From NCBI RefSeq assembly GCF_042680125.1, contig NZ_JBHTNY010000008.1: a stretch of DNA of 64,000 nt. One strand, given 5' to 3'. The stretch is from Robinsoniella peoriensis. GTDB taxonomy: Bacteria > Bacillota > Clostridia > Lachnospirales > Lachnospiraceae. The position numbers were made by a program, and so were the translations under genes. Under the pieces are notes generated by a model, which had not been told where the DNA came from, made no database searches, and was given only the letters and a program-made list of their open reading frames with translations. Positions 26,742-36,333 of the stretch are shown piece by piece; within the stretch, counting starts at the first letter, position 1, and each line of letters opens with the position of its first letter.

Positions 26742-28346
26742 ATGAAAGCAAAAAGAGTAATGTGTATGTTGTTAGGAGCAGTCCTTGCCGGTTCCATGTT
26801 GGCAGGATGTCAGGGTGAGAGTCCGCGGGAATCAGAACAGCCTTCGGAAAGTGCAGATAATGATTTTTCAATCGTGACTGTACGCTGGACGGATACCTGG
26901 CCAATCGACTATCTTCATGAGGGAATTATGAAGGAAATGGAGGATAAGAGCGGCGTAAAGATCGACTGGAAGGTCTATTACGATACAGACTGGCAGGAGC
27001 AGAAATCGCTGCTGTTGGCATCCGGAGAACTGCCGGATGCATTCTGGGGAAATATTTGTCTGAAGGATACAGATATCGCGCAAAACAAATCTTATTTTCT
27101 GGAACTGTCGGATCTGATTGATCAGAATATGCCTAATCTGAAGAAAGTGCTGGAAAAAGAACCGGAACTGAAAGCAAGAATTACAGATCGTGACGGTAAG
27201 ATTTACAGCCTTCCCAAAAAAGCACCGCTGCGTCCAAAGGTGGATGGAAACTGTATGTACATCAATAAAAAATGGCTGCAGAATCTGAACCTGGAAATGC
27301 CAGAAACATATAAAGAATTAGAAGACGTACTCTATAAATTTGTGACAGAAGATGCTGACGGAGATGGAGATAAGGGAAATGAAATTGGAATTACCGGAAA
27401 TGCCAGTCAGTATGTTGCCAGCAATACGATGCGTGACCTGATGGCTCCATTTGCAACAATCGTAAGCCGTGACAATAATTATATGGGGCTGGATTCAGAG
27501 GGAAATCCAGTATTTATTCCTACCCAGGAGAATTATAAAGAAGGTGTCATGTGGCTGAATGAGATGTACCAGAAAGGAATTCTGGATCCTGAATTTTTCA
27601 CCCAGGAAGCGTCTATGGCAACCAGTAAAATACAGTCTGCTGAAGTAGGGTTAATTACCGGATGGACAGCTGATGCCGTAGCCGGTCCGGTAGCTGACCA
27701 GTATGAGGTGGTACCGGCGCTGGAGGGTCCTGACGGCGGTCATTATGTGGAATATGCACCGAGTTTTCTGGATGTGTCAGACCGTGAACTGGTGTTGACC
27801 AAGGACTGTAAAAATCCGGAAAAACTGCTTCAATATGCGGATCAGTTTTATGATGATGAGGTGTCATTGCAGACCTATTACGGATCCATACCTGATCAGA
27901 TCAAGAAGAATGAGGATGGTACTTATGAAGTACTGGTTCCTACCGATGGAAGTTCACTGGATACTTCCGCCTGGTCTAATTCCATGCGTGATTTTGGTCC
28001 CAAATATATGAATGAAGATTTTTACTCCAAGGTTATTCTGCCGGAAGATCAGGGAGACGGCATCAAGCTTGCGGAAGATAAGGTCAATGAACAGTATGTG
28101 AAAACAGATCGGAATATTGGACTGCCAATGTTGAAATATACGGAGGAAGAACTGACACAGCTGACTACCATTGGAACAGATATTTATAAATATGTGGAAT
28201 CACAGTTTGCCCATTGGGTTGTGGACGGCGGTATTGAAACTGAGTGGGATGCTTATCTGAAACAGCTGGATACCATGGGGCTTCAGGATTTGGTGAAGAT
28301 TCATGATACAGCATTTAAAGCTTACCAGGAAGCAAATAAAGGCTGA
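26742..28346 (+). CDS. Extracellular solute-binding lipoprotein, LplA type
   Basis: 534 residues. Signal peptide with lipobox MLAGC (lipidated C23), then a Ser/Glu-rich tether. The mature chain has WTDTWPIDYLHEGIMKEM, ASGELPDAFWGNI and an EF-hand-like calcium loop DADGDGDKGNEIG around residues 204-216, which is common in LplA-type proteins. It captures complex carbohydrates for the two permeases upstream. AAAGGAG precedes the ATG. An attenuator-like hairpin lies directly downstream. Confidence 0.93.
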   Translation: MKAKRVMCMLLGAVLAGSMLAGCQGESPRESEQPSESADNDFSIVTVRWTDTWPIDYLHEGIMKEMEDKSGVKIDWKVYYDTDWQEQKSLLLASGELPDAFWGNICLKDTDIAQNKSYFLELSDLIDQNMPNLKKVLEKEPELKARITDRDGKIYSLPKKAPLRPKVDGNCMYINKKWLQNLNLEMPETYKELEDVLYKFVTEDADGDGDKGNEIGITGNASQYVASNTMRDLMAPFATIVSRDNNYMGLDSEGNPVFIPTQENYKEGVMWLNEMYQKGILDPEFFTQEASMATSKIQSAEVGLITGWTADAVAGPVADQYEVVPALEGPDGGHYVEYAPSFLDVSDRELVLTKDCKNPEKLLQYADQFYDDEVSLQTYYGSIPDQIKKNEDGTYEVLVPTDGSSLDTSAWSNSMRDFGPKYMNEDFYSKVILPEDQGDGIKLAEDKVNEQYVKTDRNIGLPMLKYTEEELTQLTTIGTDIYKYVESQFAHWVVDGGIETEWDAYLKQLDTMGLQDLVKIHDTAFKAYQEANKG

Positions 28347-28358
28347 TATTGAAAATAA

Positions 28359-28405
28359 AGTGCTTAGCGGAAACACACTTTTGTGTTGCTGCTAAGTGCT
28401 GTTTT
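28359..28405 (+). terminator. Hairpin between binding protein and sensor kinase
   Basis: A 19-base arm (28359-28377) pairs with 28382-28400 around a four-base loop, followed by GTTTT. A leaky terminator here would keep kinase expression below that of the binding protein. Confidence 0.75.
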
Positions 28406-28425
28406 GCGTGAATGGAGAAGGTTCA

Positions 28426-30147
28426 ATGAAGATAACGAAATGGCTGTTTTATAAAAAGCGGGGAAGTTTTGCAAAAATGACTTTGCGAATACTGGTTCCG
28501 GTGGTTCTGCTTTTGCTGGCAGTTCTGGTTATTATGTTCCGGGGGATGCAGCAGGCAAGAACCCTGGCTTATCAATATATCAAAGATACGGCGGAGCTTT
28601 ATGTGACACAGATCAACCGTGACATAGAACAAATTCATGCGGAACAGATTACACGTATGAGCCGTGAACTGGATATCGCACAAATTCCTTCAGATATCGG
28701 ACCGACAGACGGGAAGTACTATAGTCTGCTGCTAAATGTTATGGAGCAGAATCAGATTCTGAAAATCAGATATGCGGAAGCGAGTAACTTTTACGTTTAT
28801 GACAGTAATGCAGATCTGTTGATTCTGGATACTGGAATTTATTACCGCTCCAGTCAGAAAAGTGAAAAGATTAAGCGCTTGTTGTCATTCCTGAAAGAGG
28901 GGAGGAATGAGAATATTGCCAAATGGACTTATTTTTATGATGGAGAAAAGGACTACATTGCAGGCTTATGCTATGTAGATGGGGTAGCATCCGGCTGTCT
29001 GATTCCCGTGGAATGGATCTTTCATAATCTGATACAGAAGACAAAAGGGTATCAGGTGGTACCGTTTATACAAAAGCCGGATGGGAATATTATGACGGTG
29101 GAAGACACACAGACTTACGACTATAATGATCTGATTAAAAAATCCATGGCGAAAGACCAGAGAGAATTGTATAGTTACAAAATCGGATATAGCGGAAGAA
29201 TATACATGATTATCCATCCGGAGCACGGAATACTGGAAAATGTAATTCAGATGCAGATGTTTCTGACAATTTTGGCAGCGCTGATTGCAGCGGGTCTTTT
29301 GTTTGGTGCATATAATTATTATCGTAAAATTTTAGTTCCCATGAGGCAGTTTATTGATGGACTTAAGAGAACAGAAGAGGAACAGTGGATCAATGAAAAC
29401 GGGAGTAACAATATTATTGAACTGGAACAGGCGAGCAATGAGTTTAAAGGCCTTCTGCGCAAGATTAAACAATTAAAAATTGAAATTTATGAAAAGGAAC
29501 TGGAACGGCAGAAAATAGAACTGGACTATATTCAGGAGCAGATAAATCCACATTTTTTCCTTAATTGCCTGAGTATTATCCATGGGATTGCCGAGGAAGC
29601 AAAGGAATCCAGAATAGTAACTATTACCGGAATGCTGTCTGACTATATGCGCTATATTTTTCGGGATGCTTCGTCTAAGCGGACGGTATCAGAGGAATTA
29701 AAGCATGTGATGAATTATATCCGAATCCAGAAACTCAGGTATGGAGACAGCGCATTTGCTTTTGAAGTAATACAGGATGACGATGTAAGTGCCTGTCTGC
29801 TGCCTGCACTCTTGCTTCAGACGCTGGTTGAAAACGCAGTCATTCATGCAGTTTCCCTGGATCAGCATATTGAAATCACAATGTATCTGGCGCTGGAAGA
29901 ACACGAAGATGGTAAATACATGTACGTTACCCTGTCAGACACCGGCAAAGGATTCCCTGCAAAAGTCCTCAAAGCGCTGGAAGAGGGGGAAAACATTGTC
30001 TATGACGGCAGGCGCCATGTAGGACTTCAAAATGCGGTACAGCGGCTGCGGTTAATGTATCGGGATAAAGCGCAGATTCATTTTTCAAATATGGATGAAG
30101 GGTTTGGAGCGGTGACGGAGATTATTCTGCCTGTTGAAGAATTTTGA
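28426..30147 (+). CDS. Sensor histidine kinase, YesM type
   Basis: 573 residues. Transmembrane helices at about 20-40 and 285-307 enclose an extracytoplasmic sensor domain; then HAMP-like linker, coiled coil, phospho-acceptor His in QEQINPHFFLNCLS, and ATPase domain (LLLQTLVENAVIHA; LSDTGKGFP). I start at the ATG at 28426, which follows GGAGAAGG; the longer frame has no ribosome site. Probably the partner of the YesN-type regulator at 23092, which has no kinase beside it. The kinase gene closes the transporter operon. Confidence 0.92.
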   Translation: MKITKWLFYKKRGSFAKMTLRILVPVVLLLLAVLVIMFRGMQQARTLAYQYIKDTAELYVTQINRDIEQIHAEQITRMSRELDIAQIPSDIGPTDGKYYSLLLNVMEQNQILKIRYAEASNFYVYDSNADLLILDTGIYYRSSQKSEKIKRLLSFLKEGRNENIAKWTYFYDGEKDYIAGLCYVDGVASGCLIPVEWIFHNLIQKTKGYQVVPFIQKPDGNIMTVEDTQTYDYNDLIKKSMAKDQRELYSYKIGYSGRIYMIIHPEHGILENVIQMQMFLTILAALIAAGLLFGAYNYYRKILVPMRQFIDGLKRTEEEQWINENGSNNIIELEQASNEFKGLLRKIKQLKIEIYEKELERQKIELDYIQEQINPHFFLNCLSIIHGIAEEAKESRIVTITGMLSDYMRYIFRDASSKRTVSEELKHVMNYIRIQKLRYGDSAFAFEVIQDDDVSACLLPALLLQTLVENAVIHAVSLDQHIEITMYLALEEHEDGKYMYVTLSDTGKGFPAKVLKALEEGENIVYDGRRHVGLQNAVQRLRLMYRDKAQIHFSNMDEGFGAVTEIILPVEEF

Positions 30148-30198
30148 GAATTTTGATCTTATCAATAAATAATTTTAAATAATTCATTGCTAAATTAC

Positions 30199-30241
30199 AA
30201 AACGGCGGTATGTGAGTTTTTCTGCACATAACGCCGTTTTA
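30199..30241. terminator. Bidirectional terminator between kinase and GH31 genes
   Basis: Arms 30199-30214 and 30225-30240 form a 16-bp stem with one mismatch; A and T runs at the stem ends serve both converging transcripts. Confidence 0.88.
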
Positions 30242-30291
30242 TTGTGGGAAACCTGTTTTTTTTTGATAAATGAAAGTTTCTGAATTACATT

Positions 30292-32289
30292 TTAAATCTG
30301 TCTGATCAGGTAGTCTTGTCTTCCGTCACGGAGAAATACAGGAAGCGTATCAATATCTGCTTCAACATCCAGCCACTGGCCTCCTTCAAAAACTTCACCG
30401 GTTCTTGCAAGAGTCCAGCTGCAGTTTTCAGGAAGGTATACTTTGCGTGAGCAAGCGTGAGCTTCTACAATTGGCGCCACTAAAATATCGGAGCCATACA
30501 TGTATTGGGTTTTTAATTCCCAGGTAAGAGGGTCTTCTGGAAATTCATAGAACATTGCCCGCATAACGGGAGCCCCTGCTTTATGTGCTTCTTCCATCAG
30601 GCTGCGTGTATAATCACGGAGCAGTTCACGTATCTCTATAAATTTTTTCATAATATGGTAGTTCTCTTCACCGTAGCTCCAGATTTCATTATCAGCGCCG
30701 GTGCCTTCTGTTTCTTCACCGTTCGCTTTATAGAGCGGTTGCCGTGGAAGCCGGTTGCCGTGAAGCCTCATTACAGGACAAAATGTACCGAATTGGAACC
30801 AGCGGACAAGCAGTTCCTGAAAATCCGCATCGTAAATATTGCCGCCATGAAATCCGCCGATATCGGTAGTCCACCAGGGTATTCCGGAGAGTCCCATCTG
30901 TAATCCTGCAACAATCTGATTCCGAAAGTCCTGATAAGTGGAGTGGATATCTCCCGACCAGATTAAAGCAGCATATTGCTGGCTGCCCGCCCATGCACAG
31001 CGTACTAGGTTTAAGATGTCTTTCTGGTCATTGGATTTCTGTCCTTCGTAGAAGCCCCGGGCATATTCCTTAGGATAGATATTTCCCTGCTGTAATACAC
31101 TGCCGGTGTAATAACGATAATTATCATAATCATAGGTACCGTATTCCGGCTCTGCTTCATCCAGCCAGAATGCTTTTATGCCATATTTATAATAATTGTC
31201 TTTGCATTTATTCCAAACATATTCTCTGGCTTCCGGGTTAGTGGCATCATAAAAAACATTATTTCCCTGAAAATTCATTTGCACATTCATACCATGGTCG
31301 GTCTTCACCAGCAATCCCTTTTGCTGCATTTCTTCAAAGTTCTCACTGCGCCAATCAACCTGGGGCCAGACAGATACCATTATTTCCATGCCATAAGAGC
31401 GCAGTTCTTCCACCATTGCCGCAGGATCCGGGAAGAAGTGCTCATCAAAGCGGTAATCTCCGCAGCGGGGCCAATGGTAATAGTCAATAATGAATACATC
31501 CACCGGAATTTTACGCTGGTGGTATTCCCTTGCTATTTTCAGAACCTGTTCCTGATTATAATAGCGCAATTTACATTGCCAGAAACCTAATCCATACTCC
31601 GGCATCATGGGTGTCCTTCCGGTTGCCCCACTGTACTGTGACTCTATCTCAGCAGGATTATCGCCAACCGTAATCCAATAATCCATTTTTTTCGTGCTGT
31701 CGGCTCTCCATTCCGTTGTATTTTTACCAAAGGATACACTGCCGACCGCCGGATTATGCCAGAAAAAGCCGTAGCCTGAACTTGAGACATAAAAAGGAAC
31801 AGATGCCTGTGAATTACGGTGAGCCAATTCCAGATTGCAGCCCTTTAAGTCCAGAATATCCTGCTGGTACTGTCCCATACCATAGATCTTTTCCCTGGGA
31901 TCGGATTCAAAAGTAACTTTCAGGCGGTAATCACCGCCGGCATAAGGATTAAAGAACCGGGCTCTGCGGATCAACGCACCTCCGCCATCTATTTCTTTTA
32001 AAATTACATCTTTACGATCGTTGTAAAAAGTCAGGACAGCGGCGCTGTTCCAGCCACGGGTATCAACGAGCGCAGAAATTTTTCCGTTGGAAATCGAGGC
32101 AGTATCTTCACAGATTGTAATGTTCGTTTCTACTGCCTCCTGTGGGAGCAGTGCACTGCTGGAAAGATCCAGCGGTCCGTTGGGTACAGAAATTACACGC
32201 AGGCTGTTTTTGCCCCATGCCATAATCCGTAATGTTTCACCGGCATTATGATATTCCAGATAATTGTCTCCATGAGTAAAGAATGACAT
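30292..32289 (-). CDS. Glycoside hydrolase family 31 (alpha-xylosidase/alpha-glucosidase)
   Basis: 665 residues, cytoplasmic. N-terminal beta-sandwich (1-220), TIM barrel from about 230 and C-terminal beta domains. The catalytic nucleophile is D377 in AFWLDEAEPE and the acid/base is D447 in LIWSGDIHS. PMMPEYGLGFWQCKLRYYNQ is typical of the YicI-like branch, in which alpha-xylosidases are common. AGGAGG lies eight bases before the ATG. Its natural inducer-regulator is the AraC gene just upstream in the same direction. Exact substrate cannot be fixed from motifs. Confidence 0.93.
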   Translation of the reverse strand: MSFFTHGDNYLEYHNAGETLRIMAWGKNSLRVISVPNGPLDLSSSALLPQEAVETNITICEDTASISNGKISALVDTRGWNSAAVLTFYNDRKDVILKEIDGGGALIRRARFFNPYAGGDYRLKVTFESDPREKIYGMGQYQQDILDLKGCNLELAHRNSQASVPFYVSSSGYGFFWHNPAVGSVSFGKNTTEWRADSTKKMDYWITVGDNPAEIESQYSGATGRTPMMPEYGLGFWQCKLRYYNQEQVLKIAREYHQRKIPVDVFIIDYYHWPRCGDYRFDEHFFPDPAAMVEELRSYGMEIMVSVWPQVDWRSENFEEMQQKGLLVKTDHGMNVQMNFQGNNVFYDATNPEAREYVWNKCKDNYYKYGIKAFWLDEAEPEYGTYDYDNYRYYTGSVLQQGNIYPKEYARGFYEGQKSNDQKDILNLVRCAWAGSQQYAALIWSGDIHSTYQDFRNQIVAGLQMGLSGIPWWTTDIGGFHGGNIYDADFQELLVRWFQFGTFCPVMRLHGNRLPRQPLYKANGEETEGTGADNEIWSYGEENYHIMKKFIEIRELLRDYTRSLMEEAHKAGAPVMRAMFYEFPEDPLTWELKTQYMYGSDILVAPIVEAHACSRKVYLPENCSWTLARTGEVFEGGQWLDVEADIDTLPVFLRDGRQDYLIRQI

Positions 32290-32376
32290 AGCGAACCTCC
32301 TATAAATTATATTTGCCAGTATTATATAATTTTTTCAAGGTTAATGCATTTACGATACTGTCAGAGATTATTAAAA

Positions 32377-33264
32377 TCATGTCATCTTACGAAATTGGCT
32401 TGGGGTCATTCCGGTTGCTTTTTTAAAAGAAACAGCAAAGTAATTACTGCTTTCAAATCCTACTTCAATTGCGATATCTATAATAGACATACTGGTTTCC
32501 TTTAACAAATCCATGGATCGGTTAATGCGGTATCTGTTTAAATAATGAACCGGTGTAGAGCGGAAAGAATGTTTAAAAAAACGGCAGAACTGTTCTTTGC
32601 TCAGGGAAATAGCTTTTGCAAGTTCATCCAGGTCTAAAGGGTTTTGATAATTTTCCTCCATAAAACTGAGAATTTTCTTTTTTCGCTCTTCATTGACATA
32701 ATCCGAGACAGATTTCAGATTATGTTTTTGCTCTTTTTGCAGCAAATGATATAAAATCTGAAAGAGATAACCTTTTATGATTAGTTCCCGATAAGGTTCT
32801 GAAGATGAATAATTATATATCAGCTCGGCTAAAAGCTGCTGCACAGTTTCATTTTTCCGCTCATTATGAGACAACACATAGGAAGAGATAAATGTATTGT
32901 CAAAAAAAGGATCCAGCTGCTGGGTCTGAATGATATCCCCGTTCTTACTTGCTATAAAATCCTGGTGGAATACAATAGAGGTAAAACGGCATTTCTGATC
33001 CTGGTATTGGTAAGCTCCATGCAGAAGATTCGGTGGAATCAGCACTACGGTATTTTTCTCGGCAAATATAGAGATGCCATCTACTACAAGTTCGATTGCA
33101 CCTTCCGTTACGAAAAGTATCTCTGCCTCTTCATGCCAATGATTATACAAAATCAAACCTTTTTCATGATATTCCATATCTTTATAAAGCTGTAACTGAA
33201 AATCCATATTCCCATGTGTTACCTGTTCACGGAAAAATTCACTGTTTACAGGATTGTTTTTCAT
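32377..33264 (-). CDS. AraC-family transcriptional regulator
   Basis: 295 residues. An N-terminal cupin domain (LYNHWHEEAEILFVTEGAIE, VLIPPNLLHGAYQY) binds the sugar; the C-terminal domain carries AISLSKEQFCRFFKHSF and AIEVGFESSNYFAVSFKKATG followed by TPSQFRK. It lies 87 bases upstream of the GH31 gene in the same direction, which it probably activates. GAGGAGG precedes the ATG. Confidence 0.93.
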   Translation of the reverse strand: MKNNPVNSEFFREQVTHGNMDFQLQLYKDMEYHEKGLILYNHWHEEAEILFVTEGAIELVVDGISIFAEKNTVVLIPPNLLHGAYQYQDQKCRFTSIVFHQDFIASKNGDIIQTQQLDPFFDNTFISSYVLSHNERKNETVQQLLAELIYNYSSSEPYRELIIKGYLFQILYHLLQKEQKHNLKSVSDYVNEERKKKILSFMEENYQNPLDLDELAKAISLSKEQFCRFFKHSFRSTPVHYLNRYRINRSMDLLKETSMSIIDIAIEVGFESSNYFAVSFKKATGMTPSQFRKMT

Positions 33265-33429
33265 TGCTCGGCCTCCTCTTTTAGAAGTACTTCAATATGT
33301 TTTGGCAATTCAAACGAAAGGTATAAACCAAACCATTCTTCCATGTCCCGTATTGAGTCACTTATAAGCAGGAAATATTAAAATATGACATTATATTAAG
33401 GATTATAAATCAAAAAGAGCAATTTGAAA

Positions 33430-33534
33430 ACATATATTTTAACGATAGTGGAATTACATATATTTTACGACAGTGGAATTACATATATTTTAACGATAGT
33501 GGAATTACACATTTATTTAGACAATAGTGAAGTT
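33430..33534. repeat. Four-fold tandem repeat, unit about 26 bp
   Basis: Units 33430-33455, 33456-33480, 33481-33506 and 33507-33534. Units 1 and 3 are identical (26 bp, ACATATATTTTAACGATAGT then GGAATT); unit 2 lacks one base, unit 4 is degenerate (28 bp). Situated between the ends of two minus-strand genes, within 33265-33555, where I see no gene. Confidence 0.8.
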
Positions 33535-33555
33535 ACAAATCTGTGGAACTATAAA

Positions 33556-34353
33556 TTATTGATCCGCTGTCCTTATCATGTCCGCATACTGAGGTGTGCC
33601 GATTCCATATCCTCCGGCAACATCAAGGATATGACCTGTAATATAAGATGAATCGTCACAGGAAAAAAACAGGGCTGCGTTGGCGATATCTTCGGGAGTG
33701 GCCATTCTGTTTAAGGGTACATGAGACAAAAAAGATTTTAAAAATGCTTCGGGCATATTTTTTAGTGCCGCATCAGTAGCGGTAAGACCGGGCAATACAG
33801 CATTACAGCGAATGTTCTGGCGTGCATACTGCATGGCGATCTGCTGGGTGATGTTGTTAACTGCCGCTTTTGAAACACCATAGCCGATTCTTGTGATATC
33901 CGGAATCATACCGCCTATGGAAGATATATTCACAACAGATCCGCCCCCGCCCTGTATCATGTGGGGGATTACCAGTTTGGTTATGCGGTAAACACTGCCT
34001 AGATTCAAGTCCAGAATTTCGAAAAAAGCCTCTTCTTTGCCGTTTACCAGATCCAGATCCTCAGCGGGCCTGCCGATTCCGAAATTATTAATTAAAATAT
34101 CAATCCTGCCTTCAATTTTCATAGTTTCTTCAACCATGGATGTATAACTGGCTTTGTCAGTTGCATCAAAGTAGACGGGAAACATTTTAAATCCATTAGA
34201 CTTATAATTATCGCAAATTTCCCGGGTTGCTTCTAATCTGCGTACGCCCATATAGACTGTAGCGCCGTTTTCAGCCAGTTTTAAGGCACAGGCAAGTCCG
34301 ATACCCTTTGTTGCCGATGTAATCAGTGCAATTTTATTTTCAAGTTTCTTCAT
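33556..34353 (-). CDS. 7alpha-hydroxysteroid dehydrogenase-like short-chain dehydrogenase
   Basis: 265 residues, normal SDR length. NAD(P)-binding loop TSATKGIGLA (12-21), N117 in DLNLGSVY, S144/S145 in VVNISSIGG and the catalytic Y158-x-x-x-K162 in GYGVSKAA. The second half (PDITRIGYGVSKAA, MQYARQNIRCNAVLPGL, SHVPLNRMATPEDIANA, GGYGIGTPQY) closely resembles, as I recall it, the 7alpha-HSDH of Clostridium absonum/sardiniense, which oxidises the 7alpha-hydroxyl of bile acids. Basic residues after the second strand (GVRR) favour NADP. Divergent from an MFS gene that could move the substrate. Another steroid or a polyol remains possible. Confidence 0.85.
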   Translation of the reverse strand: MKKLENKIALITSATKGIGLACALKLAENGATVYMGVRRLEATREICDNYKSNGFKMFPVYFDATDKASYTSMVEETMKIEGRIDILINNFGIGRPAEDLDLVNGKEEAFFEILDLNLGSVYRITKLVIPHMIQGGGGSVVNISSIGGMIPDITRIGYGVSKAAVNNITQQIAMQYARQNIRCNAVLPGLTATDAALKNMPEAFLKSFLSHVPLNRMATPEDIANAALFFSCDDSSYITGHILDVAGGYGIGTPQYADMIRTADQ

Positions 34354-34587
34354 ACTTGTTCACCATCCTAATTTTTTAAAAATCCAGATTAGTATTCGTA
34401 TAAAAAAAATATTTTATTCGATTCAGGATGAGAAACAAAGAGTTAAGTTATTAATTATATAAGCGAATAAAAAAGGGAGAAAGGAGGAAACTTGTTTATG
34501 AGAGTAAATAAAGGAGAATATCGGCAGTCATGATGATGAATCAAAATGGAAATAAGAATATAATTAATAATTGCCGGATAGTAGATA

Positions 34588-35917
34588 ATGAAAAAAATTA
34601 AATTACATTATGCATGGTTCGTTCTGCTGGGTGTTATATTGATCCGCGGATTTGCCGGAGGTGGAATTAATATGACATCCGGGCTGTTTCTGTTTCCAGT
34701 ATCGCAGGAAATTGGAGTGGGAATGGGAACTCTGTCAATATATTTTAGCATTACTTCAATTGTGATGGTTTTATGGCTTCCATTTGCTGGAAAATTGATC
34801 AATAAATATGATATCCGAATCGTCACAATTGCAGGTGCAATTCTAAGGCGCTTTCTTTTGTGGGAATGGGATTTATGAATGCTGTATATGGCTGGTATCT
34901 CTTAGCAATTCCCTATGCCATGGGTGCTACAATTCTGGTGAGCCTGTTAGGACCAATCCTGATTAACCGATGGTTCTCAAAAAAAGCAGGAATGATGATG
35001 GGAATACAAATGGCATTTGTAGGGCTGTTCGGAGCAGTATTTCAGCCTGTGACTTCCAATATTATTTCCCAGCGAGGGTGGCGGTCCGGTTATATTTATA
35101 TTGGCGGAGCCACATTTATAGTAGTTATATTAACGGCCCTGATACTACTTAAAAACAGGCCGGAAGAGAAAAAACAATGCCTTATGGAGCAGTCGATTTC
35201 CAGTCTGCATGGCAGGAGACAAATAAGCAGGAGACAAATGAGCAGGATCATGACAAATCAAAAGGGGATTATGAGACAGAAGGGCAGGTACATGATACGG
35301 TTGAAATATCAGAAAAGATAGCGCTTCGTTCCACTTCATTTTATTTACTGCTGTTTTTCATGATTGCAATCACCGGTATCGGAGTATTTACACAGCATAT
35401 TCCAACCTACGGTTCGCTGCTGGGGTATAGCACCCGGGAGACCGGAAATGCATTGGCATTTGCTTCCGTTGGAAGTGCCATTGGATCTATTGCAATTGGA
35501 ATTATCAGTGATAAAATTGGCAGCCTTAAGACATGTTATGGGATTCTGGGGATTGGTCTTATTGCAGTGATTGGATTTATATTAAGTGGAACAGGATTTC
35601 TGATTTTTAGCGTATCCACATTTTTACATGGTCTGATAAGCTCGGGAATCATGGTTCTGGCACCAATTCTCACAATAAAGTTTTATGGGCAGAAAGATTA
35701 TGAAAAAATATTTGCAAAAGTTTCTATGGGTGCCCCTATTGCATCGATTATCCTGATTCCTGCGTACGGGTTTATTTATGATTTAACAGAAAGTTATCAG
35801 GTTGTTCTGGTGGGAATGATCTGCTTACTGGCCATTGCAGTGCTGTGTATATCAGTCGGATGGAAAAACAGATGTACGCAGTCGGGGTGCCCTTCGCCGT
35901 GGGGGACGAAGGGATAA
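34588..35917 (+). pseudogene. MFS transporter with two frameshifts
   Basis: Three consecutive frames together give one 12-helix major facilitator of about 440 residues: part 1 from 34588 (HYAWFVLLGVILIRGFAGGG...), part 2 from about 34842 (LSFVGMGFMNAVYGWYLL...), part 3 from about 35170 (RSTSFYLLLFFMIAITGIG...). Each break is repaired by restoring one A: CTAAGG to CTAAAGG near 34845, and a six-A run to seven near 35170. The sequence resembles oxalate/formate-type or monocarboxylate transporters. Either a recent pseudogene or read errors. Divergent from the 7alpha-HSDH-like gene, so bile acid or carboxylate transport is conceivable. The start has a weak ribosome site. Confidence 0.75.
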
Positions 35918-36333
35918 AACTCAAGAGAGGGAAACCCGACATTATCAACATTATGAAAAATATAATGGTATGAAAGTACCCTTTGATGCATTAATTGTTC
36001 GCCCCAAATCACATCCTATAATCTTTCAGTTACTGTCTTTATGAAGCGCAAACTTATAGTGTGAAATCTAATTTAAAGGCTGGAGAGAGGCAGAGAACAG
36101 GTGGAAGATACTGATACAGATATTAGTAAAAACCCGTAAAGCCTATAAAATAAGGATTTGCGGACGTATAAAAAGTTATAAAGAGATAATCAGAAACTTA
36201 TTTTTAGTCTAAATTAAACAGAATAAAAAAGTTGGAATTTTACAAGAATAACTAAAATAAACACAGATTCCGGTACACTTTGAAATCCTATTCAAACAAG
36301 GAATTACAGAAGTGAGCCGGAATGGTTCTTTTA
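35918..36333. other. Intergenic region after the MFS gene
   Basis: 416 bases with no convincing gene. At its left edge, GTCGGG (35881-35886) pairs with CCCGAC (35935-35940) around an inner stem CCCTTCG/CGAAGGG (35890-35896 with 35907-35913), a two-level hairpin that overlaps the MFS stop and may end its transcript, although no T run follows. Confidence 0.4.

Noticed and set aside
33430..33534. Possible CRISPR array
   Set aside because: Units abut directly with no spacers, only four copies, and no cas genes anywhere near.
34530..34601. Small frame MMMNQNGNKN... as leader peptide of the MFS gene
   Set aside because: A plausible ribosome site is 12 bases away but no regulatory codons or hairpins follow; not enough support.
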